The position numbers and the translations under genes were made by a program. Below, piece after piece: positions 28,313 to 38,533 of a stretch of 64,000 bases of DNA. The notes under the pieces are model-generated. The model saw only the letters and a list, made by a program, of their open reading frames with translations, had not been told where the DNA came from and did no database searches. The stretch is from Clostridium sp. (lineage in GTDB: Bacteria > Bacillota > Clostridia > Clostridiales > Clostridiaceae): assembly GCA_029851835.1 (NCBI GenBank), contig JARKVD010000017.1, positions 62,001-126,000 on the forward strand, given 5' to 3'. Positions within the stretch are counted from its first letter, which is position 1, and every line of letters begins with the position of its first letter.

Positions 28313-31120
28313 TTATTCTGTTGTATGGAAATCATACATAAACCTATAACTTGGATTCATTTCTAAAATAGTGTCTCTAAAATACTCTTCAAAGGTTGCC
28401 CTTGCAATTGTACCCCTATCTCCATCAGAGTCAAATAGAAGTGAGCATACAATTATTTCCGGGTTATCAAATGGAGCAAAACCAACATAAAGACCAGCTG
28501 CGTTTCTACCTATTCCATATTGGATTTTTTCATCAACTACGTTTGCTGTACCTGTTTTACCTCCACTAGATATTGGAAAGCCATTAAATGTACCATTAGT
28601 TGTTCCATTTTCCCCTGTAGTAACATCTTGCATTCCTTCCTTCACAGCTTTGATATTACTTTCATTGAACTGTGCCTCACTTATTATTTGCGGCGTTATA
28701 TCCTTAATTATTTCCCCAGTTTCACCATCCATGATCTTATCAACAAGCTTAACTTCATACCTGGTTCCCCCATTTACAAGGGTTGAAACATAACTTGCCA
28801 ATTGAAGGGGCGTAAAATAGTTCATACCTTGTCCAATTGATGCATTATATGCGTTGGCTGCAGAACTAATTTCAGAACGTGCACTTGAAATCTCCTCATA
28901 TATGACATATGAAATATTCCATATGTCATCTTCGGTATATCCTATATTCTCTATGTCTGAATTAGATTTTATTACTTCTGTTATAAGGCTTGTAAACTTA
29001 TCTATGTTTTCTTTTTCACTAGAAATTACATCTCTTTTCATTTCTGCCTTAATCTCATCAACTAATGCTTTCTTTTTGGAATTTGTTAATTTCTTCTGCT
29101 CTAACTCACTTCCATCACCAACTTCCGAAACTTTTACCATATCAAATGGTGTATAGAATTGAGTAGAGTTTCTAGTACTTATTCCATTGCCTAACAACTC
29201 AACTAATCTATTAACATATGCATTGGACAATGTCTCCTTACTTGATTCATAATTATAAACTTGACCGAAATTTTCTGTTATCTCTATTCCTGTAGTAGGT
29301 TTTATATCACTCCCTCTTTCAACACCTAAACCAAGGTTCCATGCGTAATGAGCTAAGAAATCTAAGGTATTGAAATCTGAACTGCTTTTAGCAAATAATC
29401 TATCTGCAACTTCATACATAAAGTAGTTACAAGAAACCTCTAAGGCTCTAGCTGCATTAACCCAATGATGTGAACCACCACCATTATTCCAAATCCAGCA
29501 GGCTCCATTATAATCAGGATATCTTTTGTTATATTTGCCATTATCATAAATCTTAGTGTAAGGATCTATTACTCCTTCTTCAAAACCTGCAAGTACAGTT
29601 ACAGGCTTAAATGTTGATCCTGGTGGAACTAGTGACTGCGTAGCATAATTATAAAAGGGTTTTGGAAAAATATCATATACATCCTCACGAATAGTTGTGT
29701 TTCCTTCAATTCTTTCATCTATAGGAAACATTTTGTTTAATAAAATCTCAACTCTCTCATCATAACTTAATGTACTAATTTCCTCACTAGACAAAAGCCC
29801 TTCTTTATTCGCTAATCCACCATATTCAATATATTCCCTTCCCATCCTTTCAAGGTCAGGATTAAAGTATTCCTGAGAAAGCTCTGGAGTTAGTAGTCCT
29901 GGTGTTGTAAAAATATTAGGGTCATATCCTGGTCTGCTAGCAAGTGCCAATACTTCCCCTGTATTTTTCAAAACAACTACAGCTCCCCTAGTGGCATTTT
30001 CAGTATCCTTTCCTCTTTGAGATCTAATTTGCTCCAAAGTATCATCTAATGCTTTTTCAGCTACACGCTGAATATTCATATCTATATTTAGCTGAACAAC
30101 ATTACCTGCATAAGCTTCAACTTCCCCCAAAATAGCAACCCTTCGCCCAGCTTTGTTAATTTGTATACGTTGTTGTCCTTTACTTCCTTTTAAATCTGTC
30201 TCATATGCAGACTCTATCCCAGCTTTACCTACCTCATCAATATTTACATCATATCCACGCTCCTCATATAACTCTTCATTCCAAGGGTCTATGGAAGAAA
30301 TATAGCCTAAAAATGCTGATCCTAAATCTTTTTCTGGATAATATCTCATTGGTTTATTGCCAACTGTAATACCTGGTAAATTCGCTTGAAGCTGCTGAAA
30401 CACAAATGCTGTTTCCTGATCAAGATTATTAGCAATAATTACTTGATCATACCCTGAAAAACTTTGCATTTTCAAACTATCTTTTATAACTATAAGTCTT
30501 CTTTCTTCCTCTAAAGTGCACTCATAATATTGTGTTATACCATAATCTTCTTCTAGTTTCCTAAACACCTCTTCCGCCGACAACTGCAGTAACAACTCAT
30601 CAACTTTCTCTTTTTCATCATCTTCTAAATGAGACATTTTCACATCATCGCCAAACTCTTTTCTTGCAACTATCTCATCAAAACCTCTATCTTTTTTAAA
30701 TCTCAGCTCCATCCATCTTCTGCTTTCCTCATCGGTAGCCTGAAAGCTAAATTCTAATTTTCCATCTCTAATGACCATTGGAAAATCATCAACGATATAA
30801 ATATTTTTCTCATCTAGTATTTCAAATACCTTTTTCATTGTAGGGTAAAAATCAGCCTTACTCTCTGGTGTTTCTGTGAACTCTAATGTATAACTTTGAA
30901 CACTTGTAGCTAAAACCTTTCCATTTCTATCTAAAATATCCCCCCTTGCTGCTGGAACTGATATATTCATCTTATTATTATTATTGGCTATCTCTCTGTA
31001 CTCATCTACCAAAAATACCTGTAAGTATATAAGCCTAGCAGTAATAATTGTGAAAATCACACCCATTGTTATGTAAAATACTTTATATCTAGATGTTTCT
31101 TTTTTATTATCTTTATTCAT
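28313..31120 (-). CDS. mrdA: class B penicillin-binding protein 2 (transpeptidase), downstream copy
   Basis: The 935-residue protein has an N-terminal membrane helix (about 13-37), a dimerisation domain from about 50, and a transpeptidase domain. Active-site motifs are intact: S502-T-F-K505, S563-C-N565 and K855-T-G. It cross-links peptidoglycan in the elongation complex with RodA. It is longer than the ~700 residues of many PBP2 proteins because of extra loops in the transpeptidase domain (roughly 660-740). It is a close full-length paralogue of the gene directly upstream, each with its own terminator. The ribosome-binding site here is weaker (GGGGA, 12 bases away), so it may be made in lower amount or from its own promoter in 31121-31350, which I could not place. 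Confidence 0.92.
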   Translation of the reverse strand: MNKDNKKETSRYKVFYITMGVIFTIITARLIYLQVFLVDEYREIANNNNKMNISVPAARGDILDRNGKVLATSVQSYTLEFTETPESKADFYPTMKKVFEILDEKNIYIVDDFPMVIRDGKLEFSFQATDEESRRWMELRFKKDRGFDEIVARKEFGDDVKMSHLEDDEKEKVDELLLQLSAEEVFRKLEEDYGITQYYECTLEEERRLIVIKDSLKMQSFSGYDQVIIANNLDQETAFVFQQLQANLPGITVGNKPMRYYPEKDLGSAFLGYISSIDPWNEELYEERGYDVNIDEVGKAGIESAYETDLKGSKGQQRIQINKAGRRVAILGEVEAYAGNVVQLNIDMNIQRVAEKALDDTLEQIRSQRGKDTENATRGAVVVLKNTGEVLALASRPGYDPNIFTTPGLLTPELSQEYFNPDLERMGREYIEYGGLANKEGLLSSEEISTLSYDERVEILLNKMFPIDERIEGNTTIREDVYDIFPKPFYNYATQSLVPPGSTFKPVTVLAGFEEGVIDPYTKIYDNGKYNKRYPDYNGACWIWNNGGGSHHWVNAARALEVSCNYFMYEVADRLFAKSSSDFNTLDFLAHYAWNLGLGVERGSDIKPTTGIEITENFGQVYNYESSKETLSNAYVNRLVELLGNGISTRNSTQFYTPFDMVKVSEVGDGSELEQKKLTNSKKKALVDEIKAEMKRDVISSEKENIDKFTSLITEVIKSNSDIENIGYTEDDIWNISYVIYEEISSARSEISSAANAYNASIGQGMNYFTPLQLASYVSTLVNGGTRYEVKLVDKIMDGETGEIIKDITPQIISEAQFNESNIKAVKEGMQDVTTGENGTTNGTFNGFPISSGGKTGTANVVDEKIQYGIGRNAAGLYVGFAPFDNPEIIVCSLLFDSDGDRGTIARATFEEYFRDTILEMNPSYRFMYDFHTTE

Positions 31121-31353
31121 ATCTTTCTACTGTCCCCATTTCTTTTTAAAGTTTTTATTTATACAATTGAAAATAACTAATATTAACTCAAATGCCTCTG
31201 AACTTTATTACTTTATATACATTCATAGCAACACTCTATTAATACATTATTTCAACATGTATCACCAAAAACCTTCTATATATTCCAAATTAATGAAAAA
31301 TCCACTCTATCTATCTTCAGAAATAGGTCTCTTTTATTACTTTCATATAAAAA

Positions 31354-31390
31354 TAAAAAATAACAAACGGAAGTCCATTTGTTATTTTTT
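31354..31390 (-). terminator. terminator between the two PBP genes
   Basis: AAAAATAACAAACGG pairs with CCATTTGTTATTTTT (one mismatch, four-base loop), with a T run on the minus strand 11 bases past the upstream PBP stop. The remaining bases, 31121-31353, are AT-rich with no credible gene. Confidence 0.8.
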
Positions 31391-31400
31391 ATTTTTATCT

Positions 31401-34229
31401 TTATTCTGTTTTTTCGCCTTCATTTGTATGGAAATCATACATAAACTTATAACCTGGATTCATTTCTAAGATAGCATCTCTGAAATATTCTTCAAAAGTA
31501 GCTCTTGCGATTGTTCCTTTATCTCCATCAGAGTCAAATAGAATTGAACATACAACTATTTCTGGGTTATCATATGGAGCAAATCCAACATAAAGACCAG
31601 CTGCGTTTCTTCCAATTGCATCTTGAATCTTCTCATCAACTACGTTTGATGTACCAGTTTTACCACCACTTGGTATTGGAAATCCATTAAACACTCCACT
31701 TGTAGTTCCATTTTCTCCAGCTGTAACATCTCTCATTCCAGCCTTAACTGCTTCAATATTATTAGGATCAAAATTTGCCTCGCTTATTACCTTTGGACTA
31801 AGATCCTTTATAACTTCCCCTGTTTCACTATCTAAAATTTTATCCACAATTTTAACTTCGTATCTTGTTCCACCATTCACAAGAGTTGATACATAACTAG
31901 CTAGCTGAAGTGGTGTAAAGTAATTCATCCCTTGTCCGATTGAAGCATCATAAGCATTAGCCGCAGAATTAATACTTGTACGAGCATCATTTACACAATA
32001 GAACATCGCATAAGCAATATTTCTAATATCATCTTCTGTGTAACCAATTTCCTCTATGGCTTTATCTGATTTTATAATTTCCTGAATTAAACCAGAGAAC
32101 CTTTCGATTATTTCATTCTCAGAAGATTTTGTTTCCTTTTTAACCTCTTCTTTTATAGCATCAACAACAGCCTTTTTCTTTGAGTTAGTAAGCTTTTTCT
32201 GTTCTAATTCCTTTCCACTACCAAATTCAGGTACTTTCACAATATCAAATGGTTTATAATGTGGAACCGTATTTATAGAGTTAATTCCTTTTTCTAAAAA
32301 CTCTACTAACTGATTTATATATGCATTTGTAAGAGTATCTTTACTTGACTCATAATTATAAACCTGACCAAAATTCTCAGTAATTTCAATTCCTGTTGTT
32401 GGTTTAATATCACTGCCTCTTGGCACTCCTAATCCTAAATCCCAAGCATATTTAGCTAAAAAATCTAGAGTGTTGATATCTCCTCCAGTTTTAGCGTATA
32501 ACCTGTCTGCAACATCATACATAAAATAGTTACAAGAAACCTCTAGGGCCTTAGCAGCATTAATCGCACCATGGGAACCACCATACTTATTATAATACCA
32601 ACAAGCCCCTTTATAGTCAGGATATCTCGAATTATAATGACCGTTATCATAAATTGTTGTAGAAGGTGTTATTACCCCTTCCTCAAGTCCAGCTAAAACT
32701 GTAACTGGCTTGAATGTTGATCCCGGAGGTACAAGTGTTTGAGTTGCATAGTTATAAAATGGCTTAGGGAAAATATCATACCTATCTTCTCTGATTGTTG
32801 TATTTCCTTCAATCCTATCATCTAAAGGAAACATTCTATCTAAAACAAGATTAACTCTCTTCTCATAACTTAAAGAGTTTAACTCATCTCTAGTTAAAAT
32901 ACCCTCCAGATTAGCTAGCCCACGTGACTCAATATACTCTCTTCCCTTCTTTCCTAAATCAGGATTAAAGTACTCCTCCGAAAGTTCTGGAGTTAGAAGC
33001 CCAGGCATGGTGAACATATTAGGATCAAACCCTGGTCTGCTGGCAAGAGCTAACACTTCACCTGTAGTTTTCATAACTACTACTGCTCCTCTAGTAGCAT
33101 TCTCTGTTTTCTTACCAGTTTGATTTCTTATCTGCTCAAGGGTATCATCAAGGGCCTTTTCTGCAACTCTTTGAATATCCATATCAATATTAAGCTTTAC
33201 TGTATCTCCAGCATAAGCCTCAACCTCTCCAAGAACAGCAACCCTACGTCCAGCTTTATTAACTTGAATACGCTGCTGACCTTTTGTACCTCTTAAATCT
33301 GATTCAAAAGTTGCTTCTATTCCAGTCTTTCCAACCTCATCAGTATTAACATTATATCCTTGTTCTATATAAACATCTTCATTCCAAGGGTCTATAGCTG
33401 AAATATATCCTAAGAAAGCTGAACCTAATTCATTTTCCGGATAATATCTCATAGGTTTATTATCTACAGAAATTCCCGGTAGATTAGCCTGAAGCTGCTC
33501 AAAAACAAATGCTGTTTCCTGATCTAAGTTGTTTGCTATAGTTATTTGATCATACCCAGAATAACTAGACATCTTTAAAGTATCTTTCACGATTATAAGT
33601 CTTCTTTCCTCTTCTAAGGTACACTCGTAATACTCTGTAATACCATAATCCTTCTCTAACTGTCTAAATGCTTGTTCTGGAGTAATCTGCAATAACAATT
33701 CATCTATTTTGGCATTCTGTTCATCAGTAAGCTCTGACATCTTAACATCATTACCATATTCTTTTCTCGCAATTAGTTCATCAAAGCCTCTGTCTTTTTT
33801 AAATCTTAGCTCCATCCATCTTCTACTTTGCTCATCAGTAGATTTAAAATCAAATTCCAGCTTTCCTTCTTTAATGACAATTTCAAAATCATCAACTAAG
33901 GGTATGTTTTTCTCATCTAGAATTTCAAAAACCTTCTTCATTGTTGGATAAAAGCTAGCTTTACTTTCCGATGTTTCGGTAAAGTCTAAGGTGTAACTTT
34001 GAATGCTTGTAGCAAAAACATTTCCATCTGCGTCTAAAATATCTCCTCTAGCAGCAGGAACTGATACATTCATATAGTTATTATTATTTGCTTTATCTCT
34101 ATACTCATCTACCATAACTATTTGAAGATATATTAGTCTAGCAGAAATAATAGCAAAAATAACACCCATAACTATATAAAATACTTTATATCTTGAAAAT
34201 TCTTTTTTATTATTCTTATCATTACTCAT
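31401..34229 (-). CDS. mrdA: class B penicillin-binding protein 2 (transpeptidase), upstream copy
   Basis: The 942-residue protein follows mreD by six bases, the standard place for mrdA. It has a membrane helix near 16-38 and intact active-site motifs S504-T-F-K507, S565-C-N567 and K857-T-G. It aligns end to end with the downstream paralogue, with most differences in the 660-740 region, which also varies most in charge. It ends in a short acidic tail (EGEKTE) that the sister lacks. Being in the mre operon, it is the likelier main PBP2 of rod elongation. Confidence 0.93.
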   Translation of the reverse strand: MSNDKNNKKEFSRYKVFYIVMGVIFAIISARLIYLQIVMVDEYRDKANNNNYMNVSVPAARGDILDADGNVFATSIQSYTLDFTETSESKASFYPTMKKVFEILDEKNIPLVDDFEIVIKEGKLEFDFKSTDEQSRRWMELRFKKDRGFDELIARKEYGNDVKMSELTDEQNAKIDELLLQITPEQAFRQLEKDYGITEYYECTLEEERRLIIVKDTLKMSSYSGYDQITIANNLDQETAFVFEQLQANLPGISVDNKPMRYYPENELGSAFLGYISAIDPWNEDVYIEQGYNVNTDEVGKTGIEATFESDLRGTKGQQRIQVNKAGRRVAVLGEVEAYAGDTVKLNIDMDIQRVAEKALDDTLEQIRNQTGKKTENATRGAVVVMKTTGEVLALASRPGFDPNMFTMPGLLTPELSEEYFNPDLGKKGREYIESRGLANLEGILTRDELNSLSYEKRVNLVLDRMFPLDDRIEGNTTIREDRYDIFPKPFYNYATQTLVPPGSTFKPVTVLAGLEEGVITPSTTIYDNGHYNSRYPDYKGACWYYNKYGGSHGAINAAKALEVSCNYFMYDVADRLYAKTGGDINTLDFLAKYAWDLGLGVPRGSDIKPTTGIEITENFGQVYNYESSKDTLTNAYINQLVEFLEKGINSINTVPHYKPFDIVKVPEFGSGKELEQKKLTNSKKKAVVDAIKEEVKKETKSSENEIIERFSGLIQEIIKSDKAIEEIGYTEDDIRNIAYAMFYCVNDARTSINSAANAYDASIGQGMNYFTPLQLASYVSTLVNGGTRYEVKIVDKILDSETGEVIKDLSPKVISEANFDPNNIEAVKAGMRDVTAGENGTTSGVFNGFPIPSGGKTGTSNVVDEKIQDAIGRNAAGLYVGFAPYDNPEIVVCSILFDSDGDKGTIARATFEEYFRDAILEMNPGYKFMYDFHTNEGEKTE

Positions 34230-34235
34230 AGGTTA

Positions 34236-34757
34236 CTAGAATCTCCATTCCTTCTTAATAGTTTTACTTTGGCTGAATTTTAGTATAAGCTTATACATAA
34301 ATACAGCCAACACCATATCATATAACCCCTTGTATGGTATAAGGTATAAGAAGTTATTACTTTTCTTTATAAGTATAAGAAGAACATAAATCAAAATGCT
34401 CTTCAACATACTTAATAGGAATGTAGATAGAATAGGTATTATTGATTTTTCTTTAAATATGCTTTCCCCAACTTTCGCAGATAAAATACCTATAATCATA
34501 TTTATAAGCATATTTATTCCAAACACTCCAGGCATATATATATCTTGTAGTAATCCAATAGCCACACCAACAATAATGCCTTCTATATAACCATTAATTA
34601 TTGAATAGCATACTAGGAAAACAAATAAAGTGCTCGGAAATATATTTTTTATTGAAAACATCGGAATAATTGTATTATCTAAAATAAAAAGGGTGATAAT
34701 TATTAGTGAAATATATAATATTTTCTTAGGCAAAGGATTTTTATTAGTATTTGACAT
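34236..34757 (-). CDS. mreD: MreD, rod-shape membrane protein
   Basis: The 173-residue protein is almost wholly hydrophobic, with five or six membrane helices and the family stretch YIEGIIVGVAIGLLQDIYMPG in the middle. It works with MreC and MreB in the cell-wall elongation complex. Its start overlaps the end of mreC by 14 bases, indicating coupled translation. Confidence 0.9.
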   Translation of the reverse strand: MSNTNKNPLPKKILYISLIIITLFILDNTIIPMFSIKNIFPSTLFVFLVCYSIINGYIEGIIVGVAIGLLQDIYMPGVFGINMLINMIIGILSAKVGESIFKEKSIIPILSTFLLSMLKSILIYVLLILIKKSNNFLYLIPYKGLYDMVLAVFMYKLILKFSQSKTIKKEWRF

Positions 34758-35589
34758 CTCTAGTTTCCTTTGGCACTACTATGGTTAATTGCTCTAGCTT
34801 GCTAAATTCTACTGAAGGTTTAATAATTGCAGACTTGGTTACATTAGCTTTGTCCTCATAAATTTCAAGGACTTCTCCTATTTTTATTCCTTTAGGATAA
34901 ATACCACCTAGTCCAGAAGTTAAAATTGTATCTCCAGCTTTAACCTTTGAATCTAAAGCCAGCCCTTCAATAGCTGCTAAAAATTTATCCTCATTGCCCT
35001 TATATCCTTTTACTATACCATTGCTTTCTTCGGTACTTAAAACATATCCGGCAACTGCAACGTTCTCATTACATAGGCTTTCTACTATACTCCAATTATC
35101 TCCAACACTTGTTACCTGTCCAACAAGACCTTCTCCCTCTATTGCAACCATACCTTTTTTTATTCCGTCTTTTTCACCCCTATTAATTATATAACCATCT
35201 AAAAAGTTATTACCTGCTATTCCTACAACATCTGCACCAATATAATCATATTGGTCATTGGCATTAGTGAAGTTTAATACACTTCTTAGTTTTTCATTTT
35301 CTTTTTTTAATATTTCATTTTGTATTTCTAGAGACTTCAATCTTTCGTTCTCTTCTTTTAAATCTTCATTTTCAGTTTTTATGTTTTTATAATTAAAAAC
35401 AAAATTAACCGAACCTTTTAACTTATTACTTACTTTATAAAAAACTCCTTGCACTGAGTTTACAACACTGCCAACACCATTTTCTACTAAAGACATATTA
35501 TTTTTTTGAACTGAATAACCAATTAACCCCAAAAAGGACACTGACAGTAGTATAACTATTACTGCCAGCTTATTTTTTAATAATTTCAT
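34744..35589 (-). CDS. mreC: MreC, rod-shape protein
   Basis: The 281-residue protein has an N-terminal membrane helix (about 8-25), a coiled coil (about 68-105, rich in Glu, Lys and Leu) and beta-rich domains outside the membrane with GIAGNNFLDGYIINRGEKDG and VGDTILTSGLGGIYPKG-like text. It activates PBP2 and RodA. Two bases separate it from mreB upstream. Confidence 0.93.
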   Translation of the reverse strand: MKLLKNKLAVIVILLSVSFLGLIGYSVQKNNMSLVENGVGSVVNSVQGVFYKVSNKLKGSVNFVFNYKNIKTENEDLKEENERLKSLEIQNEILKKENEKLRSVLNFTNANDQYDYIGADVVGIAGNNFLDGYIINRGEKDGIKKGMVAIEGEGLVGQVTSVGDNWSIVESLCNENVAVAGYVLSTEESNGIVKGYKGNEDKFLAAIEGLALDSKVKAGDTILTSGLGGIYPKGIKIGEVLEIYEDKANVTKSAIIKPSVEFSKLEQLTIVVPKETRDVKY

Positions 35590-35591
35590 AT

Positions 35592-36602
35592 TTATTTTCT
35601 GCTAATTATATCCACGTTGTCTAAGGCTTTTCCAGCTCCAACAGCAACACAATCTAATGGTATTTCTGCTATGTTAACTGGCATATGAGTTTCATGGCCA
35701 ATTAATTTATCCAATCCTTTTAGTAATGCGCCTCCACCTGTAAGCATTATACCTTTATCCATAATGTCAGCTGCAAGTTCTGGTGGTGTTTTTTCTAAAG
35801 TAGTTTTTATTGATTCTATAATTGAATATACTGGCTCTCTTAAAGCTTCTCTAACTTCAGTTTCTCCAATTTCAACAACCTTTGGAAGTCCTGTTATTAA
35901 ATCTCTACCTCTAATCTGCATAACCTTTGGCTCTTCTCCATCTATTTCAAAAGCAGAACCTAATTCTATTTTTACATTTTCTGCAGTTCTTTCACCTATC
36001 ATAAGGTTATATTGTTTCTTTATATAAGCTATAATTGATTGATCTAATTCATCTCCAGCAACTCTTAAGGACATGCTTGTTACTATACCCCCAAGAGATA
36101 TAATAGCAACCTCAGTAGTTCCTCCTCCGATATCTACAACCATACTTCCTGTTGGTTCATTAACTGGAAGCCCTGCTCCTATAGCTGCTGCCATTGGCTC
36201 TTCCATTAAGTAAGCCTCTCTAGCTCCTGCATTTTTTGTAGCTTCATATATGGCTCTCTTCTCAACTTCAGTTACTCCTGATGGAAAGCAAACTACTATT
36301 CTTGGACTTTTAAATGAATTTTTAGCTCCTACTTTTTCTATAAAATGCTTAAGCATTTTTTCTGTAACATCAAAATCAGCTATAACCCCATCCTTCATTG
36401 GTCTAATTGCTATAATATTTCCAGGTGTTCTACCTATCATTTTCTTAGCTTCATTTCCAACCGCTAAAACCTTACCAGTGTTTTTGTTAATAGCAACAAC
36501 TGATGGTTCTCTTAAAACAATCCCTTTTCCTTTAATATATACTAATGTATTTGCAGTTCCTAAATCTATTCCCATGTCTCTTGACTTTCCAAATAAACCC
36601 AT
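35592..36602 (-). CDS. mreB: MreB, actin-like rod-shape protein
   Basis: The actin fold is evident: [19 protein letters not shown] (phosphate 1), [18 protein letters not shown] (phosphate 2) and [15 protein letters not shown] (adenosine motif). The ATG at 36602 ([11 protein letters not shown]) follows AAGGAGAGAAGG and gives 336 residues, normal for MreB; a further upstream start lies inside that site. MreB filaments guide the wall-elongation complex. It heads mreBCD and follows radC by 18 bases. Confidence 0.95.
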   Translation of the reverse strand: MGLFGKSRDMGIDLGTANTLVYIKGKGIVLREPSVVAINKNTGKVLAVGNEAKKMIGRTPGNIIAIRPMKDGVIADFDVTEKMLKHFIEKVGAKNSFKSPRIVVCFPSGVTEVEKRAIYEATKNAGAREAYLMEEPMAAAIGAGLPVNEPTGSMVVDIGGGTTEVAIISLGGIVTSMSLRVAGDELDQSIIAYIKKQYNLMIGERTAENVKIELGSAFEIDGEEPKVMQIRGRDLITGLPKVVEIGETEVREALREPVYSIIESIKTTLEKTPPELAADIMDKGIMLTGGGALLKGLDKLIGHETHMPVNIAEIPLDCVAVGAGKALDNVDIISRK

Positions 36603-36620
36603 AACCTTCTCTCCTTCCAA

Positions 36621-37307
36621 CTAAACAATTCCTTTTTCTTTTAAACTTATATAAGTTTCATTTCCTATAATAATGTGATCTAGCACCTCAATACCAAGCA
36701 AAGTCCCACATTCCTTTAGTCTCTTAGTTATTAATATGTCTTCTTTACTAGGAGATGGATCACCAGATGGATGATTGTGGCACAATATCACCGATGCACT
36801 ACTAGTCTTTATTGCTTCAATAAAGACTTCACGTGGGTGCACAATGGAACTATTAAGGTTTCCTATTGACACATTCTTAACTGATATAATTATATTTTTA
36901 GTATTTAGCATAATAAGTTTAAAATATTCCTTTTTTAAACTCTTCATTTCATTCATCATATAAAAAGCTACATCCTTAGGACTTGAAACTGAATATTCAT
37001 CTCCAGACTTAAAACTTTTAAATCTCCCTACAAGTTCAGCAAGCGCAAGTATCTGAGCTGCCTTAGCTTCTCCAATGCCCTTTACCTGTTTTAAGTCTTC
37101 TGGTGATGGATTAATAAGTCCATTAATCCCCCCAAAATGAGATATAACTCTGTCACAAAGCTTTAATACATTTTCATCTTTGGTTCCAGTTCTTAAGATT
37201 AGTGCTAAAAGTTCTGAATTACTCATTGATTCAGCACCATACCGAAGAATCTTTTCTCTTGGTCTTTCGTTTTTAGGTAAATCTTTGACTCTTAATTTAT
37301 AGTTCAT
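36621..37307 (-). CDS. radC: RadC family JAB-domain protein
   Basis: The 228-residue protein has an N-terminal helix-hairpin-helix part (QVKGIGEAKAAQILALAEL) and a JAB/MPN domain with the zinc motif SASVILCHNHPSGDPSPSKED. The family was once linked to DNA repair, but its true function is unsettled. Its place between maf and mreB is widely conserved in Firmicutes. AAAGGAG precedes the ATG. Confidence 0.92.
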   Translation of the reverse strand: MNYKLRVKDLPKNERPREKILRYGAESMSNSELLALILRTGTKDENVLKLCDRVISHFGGINGLINPSPEDLKQVKGIGEAKAAQILALAELVGRFKSFKSGDEYSVSSPKDVAFYMMNEMKSLKKEYFKLIMLNTKNIIISVKNVSIGNLNSSIVHPREVFIEAIKTSSASVILCHNHPSGDPSPSKEDILITKRLKECGTLLGIEVLDHIIIGNETYISLKEKGIV

Positions 37308-37319
37308 AAATTAACTCCT

Positions 37320-37895
37320 TTATAGATTTACCCCCATCTCCCTCAGTAATAAAAATACAGTGTTCAAAGAGAACCCTACTACATTATAGTAACAGCCCTT
37401 TATTCCTTCTACAAACAAAGCTCCACCATCCTGTATTCCGTAAGCTCCTGCTTTTCCATCACTCTGTCCTGATTCTACATATTTCAATATCATATCATCT
37501 GATAGCTCAGTAAATTTTACTTCAGTACAAACACTTTTAGTTAAAATTTTACTGGTTTTACTGTTTATCATTGCAATCCCTGAGTAAACTTCATGGGTTT
37601 TACCACTAAGTTCCTTAAGCATATTAACAGCAGCTTCACGACTTGAAGGTTTCCCTAAAATTACTCCATTCAAATATACAACAGTATCACAACCAATAAT
37701 AATACTTTCATTATGAATTTTATGTAGAATATCCATAGCCTTTCCTTTGGCTAATTCACAAACGTACTGATCTATATCACCATTAAATTCAACTGAACTT
37801 TCATCGAAATCACTTACTTCTATTGTAAAATCCTCAGTAATTCTTTTTAAAAGTTCCTGTCTTCGTGGCGATGCTGATGCTAAAACAATATTCAT
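37320..37895 (-). CDS. maf: Maf nucleotide pyrophosphatase
   Basis: The 191-residue protein starts with LASASPRRQELLKRI and has IIGCDTVVYLNGVILGKP and YGIQDGGALFVEGIKGCYYNVVG, all Maf hallmarks. Maf enzymes remove pyrophosphate from dTTP/UTP or modified nucleotides and influence septum formation. GGAGG precedes the ATG. It lies between the DUF4321 gene and radC. Confidence 0.93.
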   Translation of the reverse strand: MNIVLASASPRRQELLKRITEDFTIEVSDFDESSVEFNGDIDQYVCELAKGKAMDILHKIHNESIIIGCDTVVYLNGVILGKPSSREAAVNMLKELSGKTHEVYSGIAMINSKTSKILTKSVCTEVKFTELSDDMILKYVESGQSDGKAGAYGIQDGGALFVEGIKGCYYNVVGFSLNTVFLLLREMGVNL

Positions 37896-37905
37896 AATTA
37901 CCTCC

Positions 37906-38166
37906 TTAGATCTTTTTGTATATCACAATTGCTAGTATTATGCCTACTATAGCCATCATATTTAAGCTAAAATTTAATCCAAAGGTTATTTCCATCACCC
38001 TTAAATCAATAATAAGCGGGCTTTTAAAACCTATAGCATAAGTTTTCCCCAAAAATTCTAAGTTAGTAAAAGTATTGCCTAAAAACTGTCCTATAAAGCT
38101 TCCTGAAATGGCACCTAAAAGTGTTATGAATATATATTCCTTTGCGCTTTTATATGCTTTCCCCAT
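37906..38166 (-). CDS. DUF4321 small membrane protein
   Basis: From ATG at 38166 (behind GGGGG) the protein has 86 residues and two membrane helices at roughly 13-33 and 61-85, the second highly hydrophobic (MMAIVGIILAIVIYKKI). The opening YIFITLLGAISGSFIGQFLG matches the DUF4321 family found upstream of maf-radC-mreB in clostridia. Function is unknown; the operon suggests a link with envelope growth. Confidence 0.75.
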   Translation of the reverse strand: MGKAYKSAKEYIFITLLGAISGSFIGQFLGNTFTNLEFLGKTYAIGFKSPLIIDLRVMEITFGLNFSLNMMAIVGIILAIVIYKKI

Positions 38167-38298
38167 AAAAAACATCCCCCAGTATATTCAAACTTCAAAA
38201 TATACCATAATTATTTATACTTATATATTTTATATCTAATATAGTGTAACATTTAATATTTTTTTACACAAGACTATAACAATTTTTTTTAAAAATTT

Positions 38299-38332
38299 AA
38301 GCTGTTTGTAACTTTTTATTTACAAACAGCTT
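38299..38332 (-). terminator. terminator between the SPOR-domain gene and the mre cluster
   Basis: A perfect 13-bp stem (AAGCTGTTTGTAA/TTACAAACAGCTT, eight-base loop) is followed on the minus strand by a long T-rich tail. It follows the SPOR gene stop by about 200 bases. Confidence 0.8.
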
Positions 38333-38410
38333 ATCAAATCATAATTAAATTATATTTTATATTATTCTGCGTCGATTCACAAAACATTTTGTTTTATAAA
38401 TAAACCTACA

Positions 38411-38480
38411 AGTCTATAATCTAATTTAGTGGAACTTCCACAGAGTGCATCTTTGATTTAGTTACACCAACTTACTTAGT
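38411..38480 (-). repeat. degenerate copy of the two-hairpin intergenic element
   Basis: Minus-strand text TAAGTTGGTGTAACTAAATC, then AAA, GATGCACTC and GGAAGTTCCACTAA aligns with the tandem copy at 5799-5878. Arms GTG/CAC still pair, but the outer stems are eroded. It lies downstream of the SPOR gene, upstream of the terminator. Confidence 0.55.
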
Positions 38481-38533
38481 AAAGTACCTCACCAAACTCA
38501 TATTAAGCTGTGTTTCCTTTACATATCATATTG

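Noticed and set aside
31167..31469. 100-codon plus-strand frame between the two PBP genes
   Set aside because: It crosses a terminator and the end of the upstream PBP on the other strand, has no ribosome-binding site and unusual composition.
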